This document shows positions 25,489 through 32,886 of a stretch of 64,000 bases of DNA, one piece after another. The notes under the pieces are model-generated. The model was not told the origin of the DNA, did no database searches, and saw nothing but the letters and a program-made list of their open reading frames with translations. The DNA is from JASHVB01 sp963780805 (lineage in GTDB: Bacteria > Pseudomonadota > Alphaproteobacteria > Acetobacterales > Acetobacteraceae). The first letter of the stretch is position 1, and each line of letters starts with the position of its first letter. A program made the translations under genes and the position numbers. The stretch covers positions 54,594 through 118,593 of the forward strand of contig CAWADP010000019.1 of the NCBI GenBank assembly GCA_963780805.1, written 5' to 3'.

Positions 25489-26283
25489 ATGCCGGAACCT
25501 TTTGAAGTCTACGCCGTCCGTTATGCGCACAATCCGAACGCACGGCGCTCCGGAAATTTCATTGGCGGCGACCCGCATGACGGGCCGATGCCGCTGGACT
25601 ATTTCGTCTGGGCCATCAAAGGCCCAGGCGGAAGCTTCGTGTTTGACACCGGCTTCGATGCTGCAATGGGGGAGAAGCGGGCGCGGCAGTTTCTGCGCTC
25701 GCCTTCGGTCGGGCTGAAGGCGGTGGGCGTGGAACCGCACGAGGTGCGGGACGTGATCCTGTCGCACATGCACTACGATCATTGTGGCAACTACGATCTG
25801 TTTCCGCAGGCGCGCTACCATCTGCAGGACATCGAGATGGCGTACTGCACCGGCCGGTGCATGTGCCACACCGGGCTGCGCGGGCCGTTCGAGGAGGAGG
25901 ATGTGGTCGCCATCGTGCGCAAACTCTTCGCCGGCCGCGTGGTGTTCCACGAGGGCGTGGACGAGTTGGCACCCGGACTGACGGTGCATCACGTCGGCGG
26001 CCACTCGAAGGGTTTGCAGGTGGTGCGGGTGTGGACGCAGCGCGGCTGGATGGTGCTGGCCTCCGACGCCAGCCATTTCTACGCCAACATGGAGGAAGGC
26101 CGCGCCTTCCCGATCCTGCACAGCCACGAGGCCACGCTCGCCGGCTATGAAACCATGCGCAAGCTGGCCAGCGCGCCGAACGCGATCATTCCGGGCCACG
26201 ATCCGCTGGTGCTGGCACGTTATCCCGCCGCCAAGCCGGGGCTGGAAGGGATCGCGGTGCGGCTGGACGTGGAGCCAGGCTGA
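25489..26283 (+). CDS. Metallo-beta-lactamase-fold hydrolase, N-acyl homoserine lactonase-like
   Basis: A 264-residue zinc hydrolase with the signature SHMHYDHCGNYDLFP, further ligands TVHHVGGHSKGLQ and SDASHFY, and the C-terminal IPGHDPLVL. This pattern fits the lactonase group that includes AHL lactonases. Its start lies four bases after the livK stop, so it is probably in the liv operon and may open a lactone or hydrolyse an ester in the same pathway. A quorum-quenching role is possible but not supported by context. Confidence 0.83.
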   Translation: MPEPFEVYAVRYAHNPNARRSGNFIGGDPHDGPMPLDYFVWAIKGPGGSFVFDTGFDAAMGEKRARQFLRSPSVGLKAVGVEPHEVRDVILSHMHYDHCGNYDLFPQARYHLQDIEMAYCTGRCMCHTGLRGPFEEEDVVAIVRKLFAGRVVFHEGVDELAPGLTVHHVGGHSKGLQVVRVWTQRGWMVLASDASHFYANMEEGRAFPILHSHEATLAGYETMRKLASAPNAIIPGHDPLVLARYPAAKPGLEGIAVRLDVEPG

Positions 26284-26306
26284 AAAGAGCAAGGTCGCGT
26301 CGTCCT

Positions 26307-26909
26307 TCAGCCCCTGCGCGCAGCGACCACCAATCCACTGCTCCAGGCAAGATTGACGACGCACAGCTCGGCCCGATCGGCGAGCGTCGTCATCAGGCGG
26401 GGGACCCGGGGCGCGTGTCCCTCGGGCCAGCTTGCTTGCGGCAACATGTCGTCGATGATGTACAATCCGCCGGGACGCAGCAGTGCCAGCACGTGGTCCA
26501 GCATTTCGTACTTTCCGACCATCGCGTCGGCGAAGATCAGATCGAACCCACCGCTCCCATCGCGACTCTCCGAGGCGGTCAATCCGGCCACAAACACCCC
26601 AGCATCCTGCGTGATGATCTCAAGCCGCGGATCCGCTCCCAATACCTCGCGTGCAATGGCCTGAGCAGAGGGATCGATATCGACGGTGGTCAGTGTTGCG
26701 TGCGGGTTCATGCCATCGAGCAACCACGCGGTCGCCAATCCAGTTCCAGTGCCGAGCTCAAGCAACCGGCCACCGGGTTTGGCGGCAGCAAGCGTCCGCA
26801 GCAACGCGCCGGTGCGTGGCTCGGAAGCCATGGGAAATCCGAACGCAGCCGTGCGGCGTTCGATCTCCGCCAAAAGCGCGGGCGGTCGGGTGATGGGCAG
26901 GTCTTCCAT
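26307..26909 (-). CDS. SAM-dependent O-methyltransferase-like protein
   Basis: A 200-residue class I methyltransferase. Motif I is LLELGTGTGLATAWLLDG, the acidic residue ending strand 2 lies in TTVDIDPSAQAIA, and FDLIFADAMVGKYEMLD followed by LRPGGLYIIDDML matches the O-methyltransferase family 3 pattern. The start at 26909 has AAGGGAGGG eight to nine bases upstream; an ATG three codons earlier is too close to it. It is convergent with the lactonase gene and divergent from the next gene. The substrate is unknown. Confidence 0.82.
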   Translation of the reverse strand: MEDLPITRPPALLAEIERRTAAFGFPMASEPRTGALLRTLAAAKPGGRLLELGTGTGLATAWLLDGMNPHATLTTVDIDPSAQAIAREVLGADPRLEIITQDAGVFVAGLTASESRDGSGGFDLIFADAMVGKYEMLDHVLALLRPGGLYIIDDMLPQASWPEGHAPRVPRLMTTLADRAELCVVNLAWSSGLVVAARRG

Positions 26910-27001
26910 GCTGTGCATCCCTCCCTTGCGGTCCGCGCCGATTGGACTCGCGATCAGCCTTGGTGTGCAATGCCCCCGACACCAACCGGGAGGAACCACC
27001 C

Positions 27002-27328
27002 ATGGCACAGCAACCCTCGAGCGCCTCGCGCGACCGCGTCCGCAACACGGTGCCCAAGCTGATCGAGTATACCGAAACGGTCCTGTTCGGCGACGTATGG
27101 GAACGCCCGCAGCTTTCCAAGCGCGACCGCAGCCTGATCGTCGTCGCCACGCTGATCAGCACCTACCGCCCGGAGCAACTCCGCGGCCACCTGCAGCGCG
27201 CGCTGGTCAACGGTGTGACCAAGGAGGAGTTGTCCGAAGTCATCACCCATCTCGCCTTCTACGCCGGCTGGCCCGCGGCCATGACCGCGGCCAACGTCGC
27301 GCGCGAGGTGTTCGAGGAAAATCCGTAA
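27002..27328 (+). CDS. Carboxymuconolactone decarboxylase family protein
   Basis: A 108-residue AhpD-like/CMD-family protein with the conserved core SKRDRSLIVVATLISTYRPEQLRGHL and EVITHLAFYAGWPAAMTA. The CxxC pair that marks AhpD peroxidase activity is absent, so it fits the gamma-carboxymuconolactone decarboxylase side of the family. A strong GGGAGGA precedes the ATG. The dehydrogenase gene follows after 12 bases, so the two are probably co-transcribed. Confidence 0.87.
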   Translation: MAQQPSSASRDRVRNTVPKLIEYTETVLFGDVWERPQLSKRDRSLIVVATLISTYRPEQLRGHLQRALVNGVTKEELSEVITHLAFYAGWPAAMTAANVAREVFEENP

Positions 27329-27340
27329 GGGAAACGCACC

Positions 27341-28282
27341 ATGCAGGCGGGATTCATCGGCCTCGGCACCATGGGTGCCAGCATGGCCGCGAACTTGCAA
27401 AAAGGCCTGAAAGCGCGCGGCGACACGCTGGTGGTGCACGACATCCGCCGCGAGGCCGCCACCCCACACCTGCGCGACGGTGCCATCTGGGCGGAATCGC
27501 CGCAGGCGGTGGCGGAGCAAAGCGACGTGATCTTCACCTCGCTGCCCGGGCCGCCGGAATTCGAAGCGGTGGCGGCCGGGCTGCTGGCCGGCATCCGGAA
27601 GGGCGCAGCGTATTTCGATTTGACAACGAATTCGCCGACCGTGGTGCGCAAGGTGCACGACGGCTTCGCGCAAAAGGGGGCACATCTGTTCGATGCGCCG
27701 GTCAGCGGCGGGCCGCGCGGCGCCGCGTCCGGCAAGCTGGCGATCTGGTGCGGCGGCGACGAGGACGTGTTCGAGCAATGGAAGCCGGTGCTCGACATGA
27801 TCGGCGACGCGGCACGGTATATCGGGCCGGTCGGCGCCGGGTCGGTGGCGAAACTGGTGCATAACTGTTTCGGCTACATCGCCACCGCCGCCGCGGCGGA
27901 AGTGTTCAGCATGGGCGTAAAGGCCGGCATCGAGCCGCTGGCGATCTGGGAAGCGGTGCGCCAGGGGGCGATCGGCCGCCGCGGCGCGTTCGATTCCCTG
28001 ACCGACCAGTTCCTGCCGAACAAATACGAACCCCCGGCCTTCGCGCTGCGCCTGGCGCACAAGGACGTGTCGCTCGCCACCGGCCTGGGACGCGAACTGA
28101 ACGTGCCGATGCGTCTGGCCAATCTCGCGTTGGCTGACCTTGCGGAGGGGCTGAACCGCGGCTGGGGCGACCGCGATTCCCGCTCGATCATGCTGTGCCA
28201 GTTGGAGCGGGCAGGGGTGAAGATCGAAGTCGATCCGCAACGCCTGGCCGAGGCGTTGGAGAACAAGACGAAGAACGGCTGA
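27341..28282 (+). CDS. NAD(P)-dependent beta-hydroxyacid dehydrogenase (3-hydroxyisobutyrate dehydrogenase-like)
   Basis: A 313-residue cytoplasmic dehydrogenase. Cofactor loop GFIGLGTMGASMAANL, TSLPGPPEFEAV, substrate-binding motif LFDAPVSGGPRGAASGKL and catalytic-Lys region GAGSVAKLVHNCFGYI follow the family order. It oxidises a beta-hydroxyacid, possibly a valine-type or hydroxymethyl intermediate. Together with the CMD-family protein and the liv importer upstream it suggests a catabolic unit, but the substrate cannot be fixed from sequence. Confidence 0.88.
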   Translation: MQAGFIGLGTMGASMAANLQKGLKARGDTLVVHDIRREAATPHLRDGAIWAESPQAVAEQSDVIFTSLPGPPEFEAVAAGLLAGIRKGAAYFDLTTNSPTVVRKVHDGFAQKGAHLFDAPVSGGPRGAASGKLAIWCGGDEDVFEQWKPVLDMIGDAARYIGPVGAGSVAKLVHNCFGYIATAAAAEVFSMGVKAGIEPLAIWEAVRQGAIGRRGAFDSLTDQFLPNKYEPPAFALRLAHKDVSLATGLGRELNVPMRLANLALADLAEGLNRGWGDRDSRSIMLCQLERAGVKIEVDPQRLAEALENKTKNG

Positions 28283-28416
28283 GACAGGCGGGGATACGCC
28301 CCGGGACATTCCCCAGAGCACGACGAGGGCACGACCAGGGCACGCCCCACCACTCCCCTTAGTGCCTTCCCGGGTGCTAGCATCCGGCATCGTCACCGTC
28401 GCGCCAGGGAGACCGC

Positions 28417-28884
28417 ATGGCGTTCTCATCCCGCACCGAAGGGCTGCTGGACCGTGCTGGCGCGATCTGTGCCACGCGCGGCGCGCGGCTGACCGATCTG
28501 CGGCGGGACGTGCTGGGCCTGATCCTCGAATCCGATTCCCCCACTGGCGCCTATGACCTGCTCGAGCGCCTGCGCTCCCTGCGCGGCCCCGCCGCACCGC
28601 CCACCGTCTATCGCGCGCTCGATTTCCTGCAAGAGCAAGGGCTAGTGCATAAGTTGGAGCGGCTGTCGGCGTTCGTCGGCTGCGTGGCGCATGAGCAAGA
28701 GCATGCCGCGCAGTTCCTGATCTGCCGAAGCTGCGGCCGGGTGACAGAGCTGGAGGACCACGAGTTGGCGCACGCATTGGCCGACGCAGCCGAACGCTTG
28801 GGCTTCACCGTCGGGAAGGCGACGATCGAGGCGGAGGGCCAGTGCGCCGCCTGTGCCGCCTCTCCAAGCGGAGCGAACGCATGA
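28417..28884 (+). CDS. zur: Fur-family metalloregulator, Zur-like
   Basis: A 155-residue winged-helix repressor. It has the DNA-binding part (RLTDLRRDVLGLILESDSP, PPTVYRALDFLQEQGLVHKL), metal-binding CVAHEQEHAAQFLICRSCG and a second Cys pair CAAC near the end, the structural zinc site. The N-terminus (LLDRAGAICATRGARLT) and the short HEQEH-type sensor favour Zur over Fur. The TGA overlaps the next ATG, so the cupin gene is coupled to it. No znu transporter genes are adjacent, so the zinc assignment is moderate. Confidence 0.82.
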   Translation: MAFSSRTEGLLDRAGAICATRGARLTDLRRDVLGLILESDSPTGAYDLLERLRSLRGPAAPPTVYRALDFLQEQGLVHKLERLSAFVGCVAHEQEHAAQFLICRSCGRVTELEDHELAHALADAAERLGFTVGKATIEAEGQCAACAASPSGANA

Positions 28885-29633
28885 CGCTGATTGCCACCGC
28901 CGAGGCGGCGCGGCCCAATCGCCGGCGAGCGACCGCGGGCGACGGCATGGGCTTCTGGCATACGCTGTATCTCGGTACCACGCGCTACAACATGGCAGCG
29001 GGTCAAGCGGATCCGGCAACAGGCACTCTGTTCCCCATGGCCTTTTTGGTCGAGCAAGATCCGGGCGAGGTGGCGAACGCGCATTACCACCAGGCGGACC
29101 AGTTCCAGGTGGTGGTGGCAGGGGAGGGGACGCTGGGCACCCATGCCGTGCGGCCGGTCTGTGTGCATTTCGCCGGAGCCTTCACGGCGTATGGCCCAAT
29201 CCGCGCAGGCGCCAACGGCATCACCTACTTCACGCTGCGCAACAGCTTCGATGCTGGTGCGCGCTACATGATGCGTCGCGAGAACAGCTCGGCATTGCGC
29301 AACGTCGACGGCCGCCGGCACCGTGAGGCGGTGGCCGGGCCGTTGCTCCCCGGTGGTAATGACGTGCTGCTGGGGCCCGAGCAGGATAACATGGCGGCTT
29401 GGCGCTATCGCGTCGCACCGGGCGAGCGGCTGACTGGTCCGGCGCCGGCGCAAGGCCAGGGGCAGTACTGGCTCGTGCTGGACGGCAGCGTGGAGCGTGA
29501 CGGGACCGAGCTTGGCCCCCTGTCATGCGCCTTCGTCTATCCGGATGAAGTCGCGTTCGGAGCGACCGGCGGCGCGAAGGGGGCAACCGTATTGGCAATG
29601 CAGTTCCCGCGGCATGGCGCCACCGGAACGTAA
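28881..29633 (+). CDS. Cupin-like protein of unknown function
   Basis: A 250-residue protein with a cupin-type metal motif ANAHYHQADQFQVVVAGEG in the first half and a second barrel-like half (QGQYWLVLDGSVERDG). This suggests a bicupin enzyme such as a dioxygenase or isomerase, but no specific family was recognised. It starts inside the stop of the zur-like gene (ATGA), so translation is coupled and the two may be functionally linked. Confidence 0.68.
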   Translation: MTLIATAEAARPNRRRATAGDGMGFWHTLYLGTTRYNMAAGQADPATGTLFPMAFLVEQDPGEVANAHYHQADQFQVVVAGEGTLGTHAVRPVCVHFAGAFTAYGPIRAGANGITYFTLRNSFDAGARYMMRRENSSALRNVDGRRHREAVAGPLLPGGNDVLLGPEQDNMAAWRYRVAPGERLTGPAPAQGQGQYWLVLDGSVERDGTELGPLSCAFVYPDEVAFGATGGAKGATVLAMQFPRHGATGT

Positions 29634-29714
29634 CGAACCGCCGCGCCACGGCCGGCGGGTTCGTTGTTGTCCGTCAATATTGAATACCGGTTGGCTGTAG
29701 GGAAGGCGATGCAC

Positions 29715-30845
29715 ATGGCAAAAGAGCATTGGGTCGGCACCTGGGCTGTGGCACCCGCGCCGGCGGACGGTGTGGCGTTCAGCAACATCACGCTGCGCAT
29801 GAACGGCCGCGTCAGCCTGGGTGGCGACGTACTGCGGGTGCGGCTGTCGAATGCGCACGGCACCGGGCCGCTTACGATCGGCGCAGCGCATGTCGGGCTG
29901 CGGGCGGAACGTGCCGCCGTTGTGCCCTCCAGCAATCGCAAGCTGACCTTCGGCGGCGACGGGTCCGCCACCATCGCCACTGGCGCACTATTGATCAGCG
30001 ATCCGGTGGAACTGGACGTGCCGCCGCTCGCCGATGTCGCGGTCACCGTGCATCTGCCGGCCAGCTTCGGCATCACCGGCCGCTATGCGCGGGTGACCAA
30101 CTACATCTCGCCGCTCGGCAATTTCGCCGATGCGGACGCGATGCCGGTCAGCAAGCTCACCGACGACTGGTACATCGTGGCCGGGATCGACGTGCTCGCG
30201 GAGACGGGCACCGGCGGCGTCGTCGCGCTCGGCGATTCGTTGACCGACGGCAACATCGCCACCCACGATGCCTGGGCCAACTGGCCAAGCCAGCTCGCGC
30301 GCCGGCTGGCCGCACGGCGCGGCGGACGGCCGATGGGGGTGATGAACCAGGGGCTGGGCGGCAACCGCATCCTGCACGACATTCGCGGCGACAGTGGCCT
30401 GCGCCGGTTCGATCGCGACGTGCTGACGCAGCCCGGCGTGACGCATGTCATAGTGCTGCTGGGCACCAACGATCTGCGCAACCGCTGGGCCAAGCCGGAG
30501 GAGGAAGCCAACGCGCCGGCTTTGATCGCCGGCCTGAAACAGCTCGCGCTGCGGGCGCACGCGCGCGGCATCAAAATCTTCGGGGGCACCATCACGCCGT
30601 TCGCGAACGAGAGCTTCTTGCCTGGCGCCTGGACTCCGGCGCGCGAGCGGATACGCCAGGACGTCAACGCCTGGATCAGGACGAGCAACGCGTTCGATGC
30701 GGTCATCGATTTCGATGCCGGCGTGCGCGATCCGGAGCGGCCGACCAGCATGCTGCCGAAGTGGGACTGTGGCGACCACCTGCATCAGAGCGACGTCGGC
30801 TATAACCATATGGGCGATATCGTTGATTTGTCGCTGTTTGAGTGA
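29715..30845 (+). CDS. SGNH/GDSL-family hydrolase
   Basis: A 376-residue esterase-type enzyme. After an N-terminal beta-rich region (EHWVGTWAVAPAP) the four SGNH blocks appear: VVALGDSLTDGN (Ser), MNQGLGGNRIL (Gly), IVLLGTNDLRNRW (Asn) and WDCGDHLHQSDVGYN (Asp-His). No signal peptide is evident, although the N-terminal domain is common in secreted members. The start at 29715 has GGAAGG at good distance; an ATG two codons earlier is possible. The substrate may be an ester of a carbohydrate or lipid. Confidence 0.88.
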   Translation: MAKEHWVGTWAVAPAPADGVAFSNITLRMNGRVSLGGDVLRVRLSNAHGTGPLTIGAAHVGLRAERAAVVPSSNRKLTFGGDGSATIATGALLISDPVELDVPPLADVAVTVHLPASFGITGRYARVTNYISPLGNFADADAMPVSKLTDDWYIVAGIDVLAETGTGGVVALGDSLTDGNIATHDAWANWPSQLARRLAARRGGRPMGVMNQGLGGNRILHDIRGDSGLRRFDRDVLTQPGVTHVIVLLGTNDLRNRWAKPEEEANAPALIAGLKQLALRAHARGIKIFGGTITPFANESFLPGAWTPARERIRQDVNAWIRTSNAFDAVIDFDAGVRDPERPTSMLPKWDCGDHLHQSDVGYNHMGDIVDLSLFE

Positions 30846-31013
30846 AACGTCGAAGATTTGTCAGGGAAGGCATTATGTAACAGGGCGCATTTGGAAACCT
30901 GTGCGATATTTCTCACCAGGATCCCGCTTCGCGGCCCAGCCCACGAGTGGAGTGAGGAGCCTTCTTCGCGACGTCCACCACTCAGCTCCCGAGGGATAAT
31001 CCTTTACCCGCTG

Positions 31014-31880
31014 TCACCCCTTCAAAGCCCCGCTCGTCAGTCCGGAAATCAAGAACCGTTGCACCAGCACCACGAACAACAGGATTGGCACCAACTGCAC
31101 CGTCACCGCGGCGAACAACACGCCCCAATCGACGCCAGTGAGCGAGGACATCATCTCACTGAGCAATAGCGGCGCCGTCTTGGCGCGCGACGTAGTGAAG
31201 ATGAAGGCGAACAGGTATTCGTTCCAGGCATACACCACGATGAAAACACTGGCGGCAACCAGGCCTTGTGCCGACAGTGGTAGGATGATGTGCAGCAGGA
31301 TCATCACATCGGACGCGCCATCGATGTATGCTGCCTGGTCCTGCTGCATCGCTCCGATCAGGTCGTTCTGCGTCATCGCCGTGATGTTGGGCGGCACCAG
31401 CTTCTCCTGATGCAGCGCGCGCAGCAGTTTCAGGGCTTCGATCATGCCCGGTCTGCGCCCCCTTATAGGCAAAACCCTTCATGAATCCTGGAGAGATGTC
31501 TTCCGGATCCTCGATCGGTGCCGAATGCAGGTAGGCATCCAGCGGCTCGAACAAGTGCAGGGCTTCAGGAACGGCGGCGGTGTTGACCAGGAAACCGAAG
31601 TTGATATCAGTGTGAGACAGGCTGGCCTCGCGCATCATAATCAGACGGTCTCGGATCGCATTCAGGTCCAGCGTTACCCATTGCAGCGCGATGTCGTTCT
31701 GCTCACGCCAGGGTTTGGTCGCATCACCGGTGGGGCCTTCGGTGCAGACGAGCTGATGCACCCGGTGGGCCAGAATCGTCAGCTTGGAAGGCTTGTCGGC
31801 CGCGTTTGCCGCGGCGGGCAGGCCGGCGGCGGCGAGCGCCGACGCACCGTGCAGTACGCCGCGAGAGTGATGGCGAGCAT
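31014..31880 (-). pseudogene. Remnant of a sugar ABC transporter: binding protein joined to permease by a deletion
   Basis: The ATG at 31880 behind GAGGGAGGA starts a binding-protein signal region (GASALAAAGLPAAANA, in a shifted frame), then NDIALQWVTLDLNAIRDRL and LFEPLDAYLHSAP. Near 31470 the frame changes and only a late binding-protein piece remains (EALKLLRALHQEKLVPPN, AMQQDQAAYIDGA). It joins directly to the last part of a MalG-type permease (LLHIILPLSAQGLVAASVF, VYAWNEYLFAFIF, VLVQRFLISGLTSGALKG). The middle of the binding protein, the first permease and most of the second are missing, so an internal deletion fused the ends. Not functional. Confidence 0.85.
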
Positions 31881-32170
31881 GACGTCCTCCCTCTGCCTGG
31901 CGCAGAGCCTGCTCCGTTAGCGATAAAGGGCAATGGCGCTTCGCCAAATTTCTCGAATTGTCCTACATGAATTCACGGCAGGCAAGCCCCTGGTCGCTGA
32001 ACGGCGTCTTTCGTCTATGGCGCCGCGCTCGACGCCGATGGCGGTTCGATGTTCAGCTGATCCCCCGATACCAAACTCAACACCAAACCCACTCCGTAGA
32101 ATCCCGGCCCTTGAGCATAGCAACCGTCGCCGCTTCGGTGCCCTGCAGCCACACGCTGAAGGTGGCGCCA
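31881..32170. other. No intact gene
   Basis: This stretch lies between the decayed transporter and the flavoenzyme scrap. Short frames exist but none has a recognisable motif or a convincing ribosome-binding site. It reads as decayed intergenic DNA. Confidence 0.5.
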
Positions 32171-32235
32171 GAGAAGGATGTGATCGTCGTCGGTGGCGCG
32201 CCATCGGGCATCGCGGCAGCTATTGCGGCGGCCAA
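32171..32235 (+). pseudogene. Scrap of an FAD-dependent oxidoreductase N-terminus
   Basis: A 21-codon piece reads DVIVVGGAPSGIAAAIAAA, the dinucleotide-binding beta-alpha-beta motif at the start of FAD-dependent oxidoreductases (GxGxxG, with Ala in the second Gly position). It has no start region and is cut off a few bases before a TAGGGCGGA-type repeat copy. It is the remains of a gene lost together with the neighbouring sugar transporter. Confidence 0.6.
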
Positions 32236-32239
32236 CTTC

Positions 32240-32266
32240 CGCTTTGCTTATCCGCCCTACGGCCGC
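32240..32266. repeat. Copy of the TAGGGCGGA repeat at the 3' end of the YkgJ-type gene
   Basis: Reading leftward, CGGCCGTAGGGCGGATAAGC provides the TAG stop of the YkgJ-type gene (32257-32259). The same 18 bases with one change recur at 32862-32886, flanking the gene as direct repeats. Confidence 0.7.
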
Positions 32267-32848
32267 ACCGGCAACGGGGACACTTCCTCCAGTTCGATCG
32301 GCACCTTCGGGTGCAGTGCCGACCGCAGGAATGCCTCGATCAACCGCTTCTGCAGCGCATCCCCGTCACCACCCTGTACCGGCGCTTGCAGCGATGGATT
32401 GAGCAGTACCTCGGCCGCCGGCGTACCCGGGCAAGGCCGGCACCGACAGGAACGTCGCCACCCCTGCACTGATGAACGTCGCGATCGCCGTCACGACCTC
32501 GTGCCGCAGCATGATCTCGCACGGCCCAAGGACATCGAGAACGACGCCGGACCCTGCGGCATAGCCCGCCGGCACGTCATCGTCTGTCGCGCGCAGCAGG
32601 ATCTGCGATCGGTCGGGCCGCCACGTATCGTCCAGCCATGCATAGCAGCGCCACAGGCAGAACCATTCGCGACAGATCGTCGGCCGATGGTGATAGATGC
32701 CGCAGCCACCGCCCGGGATGCAGTGCTTGCACGCAACACCCTGCACCTTACGGATGGCATCGGTGTCGACCGTGAGTTCCTTGCAGCAGACCGTGCACGC
32801 GCCGCATTCGCGGCCCGGCACCAGCCCGTCCAGTGCAGCCTCCGGCAT
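32257..32848 (-). pseudogene. YkgJ-family Cys-cluster protein, frame broken by one extra base
   Basis: Zinc- or iron-binding Cys-cluster protein of the YkgJ/CxxCxxCC type: ECGACTVCCKELTVDTD, GVACKHCIPGGGCGIYHHRP and CREWFCLWRCY. After SVPALPG the frame shifts. The C-terminus ALQKRLIEAFLRSALHPKVP continues in the next frame to a TAG in a repeat. Removing one base in the CCCGGG run at 32426-32431 restores about 196 residues. The start MPEAALDG at 32848 is preferred; an ATG at 32872 lies inside the repeat hairpin. It follows the ThDP-enzyme gene in the same direction. Function unknown. Confidence 0.75.
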
Positions 32849-32851
32849 CGC

Positions 32852-32886
32852 GGCGGATGACGCTTCGCTCATCCGCCCTACGGCCG
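32852..32886. repeat. Short palindromic repeat at the ThDP-enzyme stop codon
   Basis: GGCGGATGACGCTTCGCTCA followed by TCCGCC folds as a near-perfect hairpin (GGCGGATGA / TCATCCGCC). Its extension CTACGGCCGC contains the TAG stop of the ThDP-enzyme gene on the reverse strand. It could act as a transcript-end structure for that gene. Confidence 0.75.

Noticed and set aside
25489..26283. Quorum-quenching lactonase role
   Set aside because: The fold and motif are compatible, but there is no LuxI/LuxR pair in the window and the gene sits directly behind a catabolic importer, so a specific AHL role is unsupported.
30846..31013. Possible tRNA or small RNA in the gap after the SGNH hydrolase gene
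   Set aside because: No cloverleaf, T-loop GTTCGAATC-type sequence or CCA end could be found here or in the other gaps.
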